From: Ustulina deusta
Taxonomy: Eukaryota > Ascomycota > Sordariomycetes > Xylariales > Xylariaceae
Assembly (NCBI GenBank): GCA_023159155.1
Contig: JAJNNX010000013.1
Span: 992,001-1,056,000, forward strand
Direction of reading: 5' to 3'
Length of the DNA: 64,000 bases
In this document: piece by piece, positions 11,747 to 21,796 of the stretch
How positions within the stretch are numbered: the first letter of the stretch is position 1
Layout: each line of letters starts with the position of its first letter
Translations under genes and position numbers: made by a program
The notes under the pieces: model-generated
What the model was told of the DNA's origin: nothing
Database searches by the model: none
The model's input: only the letters and a program-made list of their open reading frames with translations

Positions 11747-12185
11747 ATGCCCGCCGACTTCTACGCCCATGCACCCTGCTTCGTCGACGCTGCGGCGGCC
11801 TTCCAATCCTCGACGTGCCGCAAGTACGTGTGTGCCGTGCCGGTACGTCGTGTATCGTAAAGATGGCCTGCCCTGCGCCAACACAGCTTAAGGAAACTGT
11901 TTTCGCCGAGATCCTACGGTTAATGCGAATGCCTAACCTGGTAGCTACGACGAATGGACTGAGGTCTTTACCTGGAGGGTGGCCATGATCACTGCCGCAC
12001 ACGACAACACCGACCTGTCCGCCGAAGACACTCTACGCCAGTTGGCTCGCCTGACCAACACAGCCGCTCGCTGTGCCGGCCCCGCGTGTCTTGCCGAAAC
12101 CCCCCTCGCAGCCGAACACCAGCAGCAGGCGTTGGATTCCTCGTGGCCGCAGTTTCGCAACATCTACCGGGAGACAGCTGGTTAG
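11747..12185 (+). CDS. Small spliced hypothetical protein, possibly a truncated gene
   Basis: Proposed exons 11747-11823 and 11945-12185, joined by a 121-nt intron with donor GTACGT, a CCTAAC branch site and a TAG acceptor; the splice keeps frame (phase 2) and gives CRNYDEWTEVFTWRVAMIT across the junction. Product about 105 aa, Ala-rich, no signal peptide, no known family. After the TAG at 12185 the same frame continues with protein-like sequence interrupted by further stops up to about 12395, so the gene may be a longer one truncated by mutation. The consensus intron is the main support. Confidence 0.4.
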
Positions 12186-12994
12186 AATAGTAGACTCCGA
12201 GCCGATCTCGAAGGGCTGGGTCGGCAGCACTGGTTGATCAGGAAGACCGACGAGGTATACATGGGTGGCGACTCAGAGCTAAAGGTAGCGTAGAAGGAGA
12301 GGGTCGTCAATGTCTTGCTGCTATTCATCGCGGCCTGGCGCTTAGCTAGCCAAAACTACAAGACAAATAATCCATTGTGCGAGGATTGTGCTTAAATGAG
12401 GTTACTACCACGGTTGCGACCTCTACAGCCTCAGCTTCGGCCTATTCTCGAGGATTCCCTAGTTAGTTTCGACGCAAAGTTAGTAGAAGCTAGACTAGCA
12501 TGTAAGAGATATTTGAACCTATCGTGTAGAAGAGATTAACAATGACCAACGTGTTTTCTACGCGCATGAAAACATGGGGATGCTAGTGACGAAGGAATCG
12601 CCGTAGCCTGCTCTGCGCTGTTACACGGCTCCGTTCAGCTCCACTTACAGTGCCAAACTCGCTCAGTTAATGCCGTCAAAGATAATGAAAAATTGCTCTG
12701 TGCACAAGAGAGCTATGCGAAATTCTCTCCTGAGAAGCTACAGTAAAAACATGAGCTTCACAGCAAAGTTACTAGTTTCAAAGTTATCATAGCCGGCCTC
12801 CATATTGAGAGCAAGGATAACAATAGTCCAAGATTGAGGGTATGATTTAGTAAAGTCTATATTAGCAAGCTGTTTTACATTTTGTTTTTCTTTCCTTGTC
12901 AGGTGTTATAAGGGGAATCAGCGTACATTAGCATGTCTTAATTCTTTTATTGTGCCTGCTGTAACAGAAACCTCGTTTTGTGCAGTTGGGCATT
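12186..12994. other. Degenerate coding-like sequence, then non-coding
   Basis: 12186-12395 continues the frame of the upstream small gene with two stops and protein-like stretches (LIRKTDEVYMGGDSELKVA, NVLLLFIAAWRLASQNY). The rest, to 12994, shows no gene or repeat that I recognise. Confidence 0.3.
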
Positions 12995-13348
12995 GATCGT
13001 CTAAGTAGTGCTCCGTATCCCACGCCTAACACCGCAACAACTTTAGCAAATTGCTGTAGTAGAAGCAGTTAGGTTCGTACCGCTTAAGACTCGGTGTAAT
13101 CACTAAATACTATGTTGACTATGACTCTAGGCTGCAGGACACAGTTGCTATCCGAGCTGCCGTTCCCCCGTTCTTTCGACTGCACCGATCTAGAAGCCAT
13201 GGACCGTGTCCTAAAATCATACAACTTCCACCTCCGTTACAATACAACGGTCTTTCCCAAGTCTACTGCCCCCGAAGTCCTTGATGGAAAGGCGACCGAA
13301 CGCAAGTTTCACGCTATCGGTTCGGCTCCGGCTCTCGAGCTATATTAA
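12995..13348 (+). pseudogene. Decayed copy B of the unnamed fungal gene, N-terminal fragment
   Basis: Aligns along its length with 2440-2790 (copy A), including the non-coding lead-in and the coding part. The frame from 13112 to the TAA at 13348 gives 78 residues with MDRVLKSYNFHLRYNTTVFP and ATERKFHAIGSAPALE; copy A has the corresponding ATECKFHAVASALE but continues further. Copy B therefore ends early at a TAA just after the shared block and has lost the conserved TWWAETTTA region. It is a 5' fragment of a duplicated gene rather than a small gene in its own right. Confidence 0.55.
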
Positions 13349-13599
13349 GTGATTGCGCGGAAAGGGCACTAGGTAGTGGGCGAGCTTCTGTTTCCTTCGC
13401 GAGGGCTGGGTCTGTATGATGCTGTCGCTCGGCGGCGTGATGTGACCCGACGATGGTCGACGCTTACTCGAGGCGATGCGGGCGGGTGGTGACATGTGGA
13501 AGAATCGGTGTCATGCATTTTGGAATCGACCAAGGTCTGAGACGCGCTCGCGTCCCATATATAGTGGAGACAGGGACGGCAATATTCAGTAGTCTTAAC

Positions 13600-14437
13600 T
13601 CAATCCTCTTTATTTTCTATACTTAATTGCGCTCGGGGTTGCTTCGGATTAGGGGGGCAGCCCTTGCCGACGCAGCAGGTAATCTCGCCGCTCTGACACT
13701 GGCCCCAGCTGTTAGCGTCATCATCGTGAGGGAACGTGTAAGCGGCCCCCTGGCACGGGGCAAAGAATGGCACCGCGGCGGTTGCGTTTAGGTCCGGTCG
13801 AAGGGGGTTGACGCACGCGCCGTTGTTATCGTCGGGACAGGCGTTCAAATCCCATAGCCGAAGGTTGCACCCGGTCACGACTACACCCGAGCAAGCACAA
13901 GTGATAGCGTCGCTGAAGCCGTTGCTGCAGGCGGTTAGTTAGAAAGGTAGCAGATGGAGGACCGGCAACGTACACGTAAGACACATCGATATCAGCTACT
14001 GCCATTTCGTACCCATCCGGAACGACGAAGGAGGCCTCGATCAAAGAGCTATCTGTCGCCGGAGCGGGCTTAGATCCATTCATCGGGGCATCAAAAATGG
14101 CGACATTGCCTGCCCAGCCGGTCGGGACGACCACAGCTGCCGCCCCCCCGCTGGGGATGGTGCCAGGTCCATTGTCGCCCCAGATCGGGGTCGGACCACC
14201 GACGTTGGATGCATGAGAGGTGCTGATCGGCCCGCCCTGACTATTGACGATAGCGATCGTCAGGTACTCTGGGGCCAGGTCGATACGGGGCTCCAGCACG
14301 GATCCTTCAGTTCGTGTAGGAGCTGTGGTCGGCACTGGATGGGCATTCACGACGGCCCTGGGTTTTATAGCTGTTAGGGTGGCTCCTGCCGTCGTCGTGA
14401 AGGTCCAGACAGCGATAGCGCTAACTTTAAGCAGCAT
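13600..14437 (-). CDS. Thaumatin-like secreted protein, about 262 aa
   Basis: Two exons on the minus strand, 14437-13974 and 13924-13600, with a 49-nt intron (donor GTACGT, CTAAC branch, CTGCAG acceptor) that restores one frame. The N-terminus has a signal peptide (about residues 1-20, MLLKVSAIAVWTF...). The mature part shows the thaumatin/osmotin pattern: an opening LTIAIVNSQGGPI strand, a central DIDVSYVNGFSDAITCAC block and a Cys-rich C-terminal half (about 10 cysteines, e.g. GEITCCVGKGC). Fungal thaumatin-like proteins are extracellular and beta-glucan-related in some cases. The gene is intact and ends shortly after the Cys-rich block. It diverges from the SUR7/PalI gene. Confidence 0.7.
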
Positions 14438-15163
14438 CTTGATAGGGTATAAACCGTCTCGCAGGGAATAGATAATTGCCTCCGTTCTCTCCTGATTAAA
14501 AAACGGCGGCTACGGGGATAAGCATCATCTGAAAGACAGGGCCGGTCCATATCTTTTATTGACTTACATTGAACGGAGGGACTCGTCAGGATACCGAAAC
14601 AAAGGGCTCCCAGAACCCAAGATCCCGGAAAGAGAGGCTCCCCGTCACGGTTATTCCGGGGTCCCCGTGCTACGCCCTACAGATGCCACAACCTAGTCGC
14701 ACCGAATTGCCATACTACCTCTCCGTAATCTACCTCTAAGCCCGCACCGCAGCCCGGTCTAACACGAGCGAGCCGATGGGGCCGAACAAGGCCGGTCCCG
14801 CGTATTAGCGATCGCGGTGCAGCGAGCTAGCTCCGTTTCGCCGAGCAATGGAGGATAAAGCAAACGACACAAATAGGGACACGAGACGCGGACGCGACAC
14901 TAGACTGCCGCTTGTGGGAATGAGAGAGGGATGTTTAGTGCCTTGCTACGCGGTTCCATGCGCACGCACTCCGAGTTCGTGGACATCTGCGGCGTCCCGG
15001 AGCCGGGATTTCGGGGCTCGCCGCACTTATAAGCCTGGCGCAACAATCGTTGCTATTGTTCTCGACAGTACTTGCATTTCCCACTTCTCTCTCGGTATCG
15101 CTTCCTTGTTCCAGATTCCACTGTTCTGGTTGCATTTCAGTTCGCCTCTTAGCTTCGTTCAAC
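14438..15163. other. Divergent intergenic region between thaumatin-like and SUR7/PalI genes
   Basis: GC-rich with short overlapping frames on both strands and no credible gene. It should contain both promoters; no specific element was recognised. Confidence 0.35.
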
Positions 15164-15280
15164 GTCGAGCGGGTCTCAAAGATGCAGAACCATGCAGTAC
15201 GCACCCTCGAGCAGGTCTCGAAAACGCAGGTGCACACAGTCCGCACGACCTTTGAGCGGGTCTCAAGGTCCCAAATGCGC
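15164..15280 (+). repeat. Imperfect 42-45 bp tandem repeat, 2.7 copies, at the SUR7/PalI 5' end
   Basis: Three successive units start at 15164, 15206 and 15251, each beginning with a [GCT]T[CT]GAGC[GA]GGTCTC core. The frame is open and continuous with the SUR7/PalI gene, so translation would give a repeated VERVSK / LEQVSK / FERVSR motif. It is either 5' UTR or an N-terminal extension. Confidence 0.6.
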
Positions 15281-16285
15281 GCTGCAGTCGGCATCCCCAT
15301 CGCAGTGGTGACCCTCGTGCTCACTGCGCTAGCTCTAACTGCTGGCAAGAACCCCGGCTTCATGGAGGACTACCACATTCTCTTGCTGAACACATCCACG
15401 CTGGGCCAAAACCTCATCCCGACACCGACGAGCGGAGGAAGCGATCCCTCCCCTACATCTTGTGGGCCTCTTGGGGGGGCTCTGGGCAAGTTGTGCGCAG
15501 GCGCAACCGCGGCGGTTGGGTCGGCCGTCAGCTCCGGCCTCGCGGAGCTCTCAAGCATCGAAGACGATATCGCCGACAAGCTCGCGAAGGAGATAGGGGT
15601 CCAGCAGTGGTACTCCCTCCACGTCATGGACGTCTGCCAGGGCACTTTCACCCCGAACGCAACTACTTCCGGGGCTGGATACAACGTGACCAGCTGTACG
15701 CAGCCTCTGAAGACTTGTAGGTACCCCCGTTTTTAGTTTATCGCCCTTCACACCCCCATGCGAGTGTCTTGTTGCTGACGCTCAACCGCCCTCTTTAATA
15801 TCTCGGCGCTCCTCGATCACCAGCTAGACATTGGTCCTCTACACCTGAACCTGGCCAAGCTTGGCTTCACGAAAGACCTCCAGGATGAGCTGGACGAGAT
15901 CCCAGGGCAGTTCCAAACCCTGGCAGGCTTCTATATTTTGGCTGTCGCTTTTTCGGTTCTCTCCCTGCTCTTCTGCACCGCATGGCTCTTTCGACCCACC
16001 TATGGCATATCCTGGGCGAATCTTATCGTCGCCCTGCTCGCGGCCTTCGTACTGTTTGTCGGCAATATCATCGTAGTGGAGAGCGGAAAGTCGGCGAGCA
16101 AGATCAACAACCTCGGCCAGCATATCGGGCTATCGGTGTCTACCGGCCAGAAATTTATCGCCATTACGTGGACTGCCTTCGTGTTCACGGTGGTAATGGC
16201 CGTGTACTGGGGCTATGAGACCCGCCAAGACATGAAGGCTAGGAAGGTTAACCGGCAGGCTGAGCGATCGGCTGCCCGCCTCTGA
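15275..16285 (+). CDS. SUR7/PalI-family four-transmembrane protein
   Basis: Exon 1 is 15275-15716 or 15720; exon 2 runs to TGA at 16285. Four hydrophobic segments are visible: one at the N-terminus (AVGIPIAVVTLVLTALALTAG), then three in exon 2 (FYILAVAFSVLSLLFC, LIVALLAAFVLFVGNIIVV, FIAITWTAFVFTVVMAVYWG). The block WYSLHVMDVCQGTF and the following N-glycosylated Cys loop are typical of fungal PalI/SUR7 relatives at the plasma membrane (eisosome or pH-signalling related). The ATG at 15275 fits the family; an open frame upstream would add the 42-45 bp repeat. Where exon 2 should start (ISALLDHQLDIGPLHLN) the sequence reads TTTAA instead of TTTAG; the nearest usable AG is at 15827 and removes ~10 conserved residues. 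Confidence 0.75.
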
Positions 16286-16578
16286 TGGAAGGCTTAGCTA
16301 AGTATGCGTTTGCACGGGAATTCTGCCGTTGATACGATAGCCCTCCGGCGCATTTGGGCACTCTGTAGTCTGGACTACGATGCGTTTGTGGACGTAGAAG
16401 TTTGGGAACATTAATTCCACGATTTCTGTCGAAGTCTTCTCTCATTCACTCCGGAATCTAATCAGTTTGTATAGCCATAGCTAAGAATCGAGAACAGATA
16501 TTGTTGGAGTTGGTTGTCAATCCCATGCCTCTTATTATGTATGTGTTTGGTATATGGTTCAAGTAACTACTCAGTTGC

Positions 16579-17706
16579 TTAATTTAAAAGAATAGGATTA
16601 CCCCTCGAGCCAAGCGGCTCTTGAAGCGCTCCGATGCCCCTAACATCAAGAAGTGTGTGGGTTTTTGGCGACAAAATACGGTCCTTTCGAGTCGTTCTGC
16701 GAGCACGGCCCCTTCTCATACCCGTCCCCGATTGATCCTGCCTTCTCTTTAGGTCTCGCACCCACTCATCAACATCCCATTCTACCCAATAATCGACAAA
16801 GGCGCTGCAATTACTCGGAGGCTTTGATAGATTTACGTATATAACCTTTCCACCTTGCCGACGGATTGGCCGGGCAAACTGCCTAAGCAGGCTCTTTGAC
16901 CCGTTCACCTTCAGACTTGTGCCTAGCACCAGGAGAAGGTCAGGACTCGCCGATTCATCGCGACGGGCGAGGTGAGCAATTTCTTCACCTTGTGGGTGGG
17001 TCTCGTCAAGCATGACCATACTCGGCCTAAGCTGACCGATCGGCAAGAGTCGCATTCCAGCCTCCTTTCGAGCCTCGAAGCGGCCGTTGCACCGTGGGCA
17101 AGGAAGGGGAAGCATCAGTTCGTCTTCGTCATTGCCATCTTCGGTATCGCTATTCTCGGTATTGCAGTCCTTGATAATATATTCCTCGATATGACATCGG
17201 TAGTCCTGCCATTCGTACGCTTCGTGACAGAGATGACACTTCAAGTTGGCTAAACTTCCGTGAAGTGGGATGCAATCGACCTCCCAATCCATGCCGGCTT
17301 TTGCCTCGAGCATATCGACATTTTGGGTATAGCAACGAAGAAGCTTAGACTGCAGTGATGCGAGCCATCTATGCGTCTCCGTTGGCTCGCAACTCACGGC
17401 AAGATCTCGAATGCGTAGGGCTGTCTTAAGGAGCTGAGCCCTTCGCGAGTCGAAGAAAGCAGCTTCCTTGAAGAGCGTGCCGTCAGCGTAAAGTCCGCCC
17501 GACGAGCGGAAGTCCTAGTTTTGTTAGCTATCTTCATGCTAGAGGCGCTATGTTCTCCTAACCGGAATGCCAGCCGCTGTACTGATGCCAGCGCCAGCAA
17601 TAGCCACGATCTTTCGGGCGCTTGAGAGAGCATCTGCAATAGTCTGTAGCTCTTGGGAACCAGGCCCAACGTGGGTGAAGCGGGTCGACGCTTGTCGTCT
17701 TGGCAT
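16579..17706 (-). CDS. Sirtuin (Sir2-type NAD-dependent deacylase), about 359 aa
   Basis: Two minus-strand exons, 17706-17563 and 17514-16579, with a 48-nt phase-0 intron (GTTAGG donor, CTAAC branch, CTAG acceptor) placed inside the NAD-binding loop. Visible motifs in order: GAGIST (about residue 38), IPDFRSSGGLY across the splice, YTQNVDMLE (about 105), catalytic His in IPLHGSLANLKC, zinc cysteines CHLC and CPRC on either side of an acidic insert, LVLGTSLKV and YVNLSKP. The layout is that of fungal Hst-type sirtuins, which deacetylate histones or other proteins in the nucleus. The Arg/Lys-rich tail (RRQDQSGTGMRRGRARRTT) could be a nuclear signal. The start at 17706 is the first ATG in frame. 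All catalytic residues are present. Confidence 0.85.
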
Positions 17707-18131
17707 GATGGTCTCGAAATGGGGAGCGATCGAAGTGAGGTTGATAAAGGGAAGAGCAGCGCAGAAACGACCATGGGGAAGCTGTTGCCTTTATACCTCA
17801 GTGAGCGCGTTGTGGAGGTGATCACGGTTTCTGCCTCGCCTCTCATGCTGGACAACCGAGGCAGCCCATGACGGAGCAGACTGTTCGCTTAGTGTCGTGG
17901 AGCTTGGCTGGACGGGCACACCGGGCTCCCATTGGCTTTCATGAAAGGATCAGGGGGTGTGCATGAAGATGCCTCTGACAGCGAGGCAGTGATGGAGGGT
18001 CGCAATGCCTTTGAGGCGCCAGTAGGACTCCCAGCGAGGGGCTCAGAAAGCATAAATAGAGTCGATCCCCCTACCTGACCGTCCCTGATAACTCTCCCCT
18101 TCAAATATCTCTCATAGCTCCCACAACTCTC
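17707..18131. promoter_or_regulatory. Divergent promoter region of the sirtuin and the 18132 gene
   Basis: Lies between two divergently transcribed starts. A TATA-like CATAAATAG at 18051-18059 sits about 75 bases before the plus-strand ATG at 18132. Confidence 0.4.
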
Positions 18132-18604
18132 ATGGCTCCTACAACCCTCCTGACAACGGCGAAGCCTATCGCTCGAGCAACACCACCAAACCACAAGACA
18201 CTCACCATTGAAGATGTCTTAGAGGAAATCAACGAAGATTTTGAAGACGATTCAGACTGGGAGCTCCCATCAATGAACACTCTTATCGTGCTATCTAAGG
18301 TCCTCCAGAAGGGCGAGAGTCTTTCGGACCTCTTGTTGAAGGCCCGGGAGCTAAAGGATGGTAGTCGTTCAGGTTTGTGATATCTCCAGCTCTCTTGGTC
18401 ATAGCTAATTGACTAAAAGTCATTGGCACAGCTGCCCGACACAAGGAGTCCCAAAAAGTCCGTAAAGCGCTCCTAGTCGGCGCATGTCGGCGTCGCTGTC
18501 GACGATCCTCACGTCTACGGGCAGTCATTCGAAAGGACCCGGCCAGAGCACCTAAGGGCCCAAGAAAGTCTCGTCGTATCCAGCGCAGAAGAGAGCGTTC
18601 TTGA
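18132..18604 (+). CDS. Small spliced hypothetical protein with acidic N-half and basic C-tail, about 137 aa
   Basis: Exons 18132-18372 and 18432-18604, joined by a 59-nt intron (GTTTGT donor, CACAG acceptor) with preserved frame. The N-terminal 80 residues are acidic in the middle (IEDVLEEINEDFEDDSDWE) with a helical Leu-rich segment; the C-terminal exon is very basic (VGACRRRCRRSSRLRAV and RRIQRRRERS). This charge split suggests a nucleic-acid or chromatin contact, but no family is recognised. A TATA-like box upstream and a clean splice support it as a gene. An antisense frame across exon 2 looks like a shadow. Confidence 0.45.
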
Positions 18605-19147
18605 GGTTCAGCCATACTTTCGTGCTAGGGAATTGTACGGCCAACACTCCAGCAGGCCCGTTGGCAGCCCTAACGCGGGACAGGGCATAGCATCGCAACA
18701 GGAGAAACTATACTACGGGACACGTATTCACATGATCGGCCTGGGTCATCGGGATCATTAGCGACCGCAATGGTCCAACGGAATAAGTGAGGGAAGGAAT
18801 GGATATAATAGTCTGAACGTTTCCTGTGTATCTAGTCAGTCCTTACCTCAATCTAGGTATCTATCTCTTTCTTGGAATAGGTGGGAGTAATCTCCTGACG
18901 ACTTAGTTATCAAGTGCACTTGCTCAGTGTTCGTTACTACTGTTGATTATACCCAGAATATAAAACTCCATAGGCTCTGCGATAATTACCCTTTGACCAG
19001 GTCGTTACAGCAATTGTGGCTAGGATAGCGATGATTGCCCGTCAAACGAGAATGTGGCTTCATTAGGGGACATCACAAATAGTTGACGAGCTATAATGAC
19101 TTCGGTGAGCTAGACAGCAAAGCAATTTTATAATTTATTTGGATGCA
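18605..19147. other. Intergenic, nothing recognised
   Basis: Moderately AT-rich spacer between the converging 18132 gene and the minus-strand gene at 19148-19969. No RNA gene or repeat seen. Confidence 0.3.
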
Positions 19148-19969
19148 TCAGATTTCTGGAATAATAACCCCCTCAATGAGCATACGTTCAAGTTCACAGA
19201 TAAAATTATCGATACCTTCTAGCCAATCTTCTAATGTGTCTTTAAACATTCCAATATTGACCCCGGCCTCTAGTGCAAGAAAGTTCTGGATCTCAACCTC
19301 ACTGGCACCAAAGCGTTGGTGAAGAGTGCGTAGGACCAGCGAGAAGCTAGGGTACTGCGAAAGCCACAGCATCTGTTCCGCGGACGCTTTAAATGTGATA
19401 GCAGGCGTAGATAGCTCTTCGCTCTTGTTTGTAACCCTCCAGCTGCCATTATCATCCTTGATAATCCCCTCTCGGCTGAAAGCCGCTTTACATCCACATG
19501 ATGTAATACCTTCTAAGGGAGACAGCTCCGGGATCTCCTTTTTGTCTTTGGCTTCTTTGCGTATATCTTGGACGCGCCACCGTAGAGCACGTATCTCACT
19601 ATCCAACGTCATAACGCCCAACCCTCTCGCTTCGATAGCGGCGACTGCCTCTGCAGTTGCTATAGCGAGGATATGTATAAACGGCTGACAGTTTGGTGGC
19701 ATGGTAGGTTCTGCAAGCATCCAGAGGACGTTATTGTCATGCTGACGCGTTGTAAGCCATGTGAGTTCTTTAGTGCTTGCGTCGGTTTTCAGGAATGCAA
19801 GGCAATTGAAAACCTTGGAATACATTCTGACAACATCATGTATCGGTTCAGTATGAAGAAAATTGATCTGCTGGCCGATCGCTAGCACTCCATCCAGACA
19901 GTCGCAAATTAAAAGGTCTGGAACTGGATCATGCACTAGCTCGTGTTGTATCGTTGCGGAAATTTGCAT
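19148..19969 (-). CDS. Hypothetical protein, 273 aa
   Basis: Intact single-frame minus-strand gene from ATG at 19969 to TAA at 19148. The sequence looks like a soluble, mostly helical protein: an Ile/Leu-rich first third (LLICDCLDGVLAIGQQI), a conserved-looking HILAIATAEAVAAIEARGLGVM helix, a Lys/Glu-rich coiled segment (about residues 130-150) and an acidic helical C-terminus ending GVIIPEI. No known domain is recognised. It lies about 240 bases downstream of the 25-bp minisatellite and on the same strand as the next gene (20649-21796), so the two may be functionally linked, but nothing shows this directly. Confidence 0.55.
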   Translation of the reverse strand: MQISATIQHELVHDPVPDLLICDCLDGVLAIGQQINFLHTEPIHDVVRMYSKVFNCLAFLKTDASTKELTWLTTRQHDNNVLWMLAEPTMPPNCQPFIHILAIATAEAVAAIEARGLGVMTLDSEIRALRWRVQDIRKEAKDKKEIPELSPLEGITSCGCKAAFSREGIIKDDNGSWRVTNKSEELSTPAITFKASAEQMLWLSQYPSFSLVLRTLHQRFGASEVEIQNFLALEAGVNIGMFKDTLEDWLEGIDNFICELERMLIEGVIIPEI

Positions 19970-20210
19970 GGTGATCTAGATATGTTTGTTTTGGTATAGT
20001 ATTTCGACGTATAATATAATAGAAAAGACAAGATTCCCCGAGTCCAGTTCCATAGAGCCGTTGGCCGTAATCTACCGAAGCTATGATAGGGGCATCGAAA
20101 TGTGGGCACGGGGCACTGATATTGTAGGGTGATGGTACCGAAATACGGCGCGGGCCCACCGAAGTCTGGGCTACGAATGATATCTTCGAGCACGAGGTCC
20201 CGGTTCCAGG

Positions 20211-20643
20211 CCACACTGAGATCCCAGTTCCTAGGCCACACTGAGATCTCGGTTCCTGGGCCACACTGAGATCCCAGTTCCTAGGCCGCACCGAGATCCC
20301 CGGTTCCAGGCCACACTGAGATCCCCGGTTCCAGGCCACACTAAGATCCCAGTTCCTAGGCCACACCGAGATCCCCGGTTCCAGGCCACACTGAGATCCC
20401 CGGTTCCAGGCCACACTGAGATCCCCGGTTCCAGGCCACACTAAGATCCCAGTTCCTAGGCCACACCGAGATCCCCGGTTCCAGGCCACACTGAGATCCC
20501 CGGTTCCAGGCCACACTGAGATCCCAGTTCCTAGGCCACACCGAGATCCCCGGTTCCAGGCCACACTGAGATCCCAGTTCCTAGGCCACACCGAGATCCC
20601 CGGTTCCAGGCCACACTGAGATCCCAGTTCCTAGGCCACACTG
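20211..20643 (+). repeat. 25-bp minisatellite, 17 full units plus partial ends
   Basis: Units of exactly 25 bp start at 20211 and run to 20635, with partial units on both sides. Two unit types occur: A ends in CAGTTCCTAGG and B ends in CCGGTTCCAGG; both share the CCACAC[TC][GA]AGATC front. Order from the left is A, A-variant, A, B, B, A, B, B, B, A, B, B, A, B, A, B, A. Because 25 is not a multiple of 3, three units encode a 25-residue period and open frames on the minus strand are artefacts. The array begins six bases past the stop codon of the 20649-21796 gene. Confidence 0.9.
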
Positions 20644-20648
20644 CTAGT

Positions 20649-21796
20649 TCAAGAGGCTAGGCTCCGTCTGATTTGCGCAGCCGAAAACGGAAGCATATCA
20701 AAGGAATTGTTCAATCTGACTGCAGTCTCTGCTGCTTTAGCGAGACGAGCACAGATGGCCACGAGCTGGCCGGGACACATCCTCAAGATCCCTGTGATCA
20801 CCATATTCAGGGTCAGATTGTCTGCTTTCTTGAAGTCCTTGCTTCGGGATAGTTAGCCGATGGAAAACTGGACGGGGTAACAGCCACATACACAATCGCC
20901 TCGGCGGCGTCAGAATAGACTAAAACAAAGAGTGGTGATGGAGTTGCTAAGTCACTCCATCTTTTGCTAAACCGCTTACGACCTTGTTTCAGCTTAAGTC
21001 TCAACTCCTTTGTATTTGATTGCGTTTCTTGGGCGCTCAGATATATATCCATAGCAACATTGGCGTCCCGATAGTATGGTTCGCGATGGATCCGCCCGTT
21101 ATCTCTATCAGACTTTATAATATCTTTGAGAGAACCGAAAAGCCGCATTAGCTGGACGTTGGCGAGTCGTTGTAGTAGATCTGTGCCTTGCCCACAGATA
21201 ACATTATCTACAGCTTTAAATGCAGTTATGATGCGAGGATCTTCGCTTGTAATATCATTCGGTAATGTGGCCTTGCGGAGCAATGCTATCCAGTCTGGTA
21301 GAGTCTTCTCGCAGTTATCAGCGAAGGTTCCGATCGGGTCGTATCCAATAAGCCTTTCGCTAAGGGAGGTCACTCGTGCTAGCTTTCTTTTATGCACGAC
21401 TTTCTTTTTGAACTGGCTCTCTGAATGGTGAATCGGCCGTCGCTTTCTATTCGACGTTATCGTCGCCTCTCTATCGAGAGAACTATTGCTCTTCCGGGTG
21501 TTGTACCTATAATGCGAGGTTAGGACACTGCTTCCGATCTGTTCCGGCTTCTTGTCGCCTATGCAGACGTCCGTCTCTTGGTCTATGTCCATAGGCTCGA
21601 AAGCCGATACGTTGTTTGCGCGTCCCGTCTCACAGCCGATGTTTACTTCGAGATGCGCATCAATATCCATAGGTTCAGTGACTTCATCGGGGCCATTGAC
21701 CCTATCCCCTCCAAATCCCAGCTCTTTGAGCATTCTCTCGAGTTTATCGACGTCATTGCTTCCCCAGTCATCACTCCGGTGGGTGTGCTGCGTCAT
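20649..21796 (-). CDS. Hypothetical nuclear-type protein with basic region, about 360 aa
   Basis: Minus strand, exon 1 21796-20882 (alternative donor about 12 bases earlier) and exon 2 20837-20649, with a short 44-56 nt intron having a GGCTAACT branch site and a CAAG acceptor. Without splicing the frame ends at 20813; the spliced frame continues as DFKKADNLTLNMVITGILRM and ends at TGA just before the minisatellite. The N-terminal third is acidic with two EPMDID repeats; residues ~110-150 hold basic clusters (NRKRRP, KKKVVHKRK) like bipartite nuclear signals; the C-terminal two thirds are helical. No family recognised. Exon 2 reads as normal protein, which supports the splice. Confidence 0.55.

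Noticed and set aside
19929..20591. Minus-strand frame with a repeated WPRNWDLSVAWNRG-type peptide
   Set aside because: Created by the 25-bp minisatellite (three units equal 25 codons); the order of stops and starts follows the array, not a gene.
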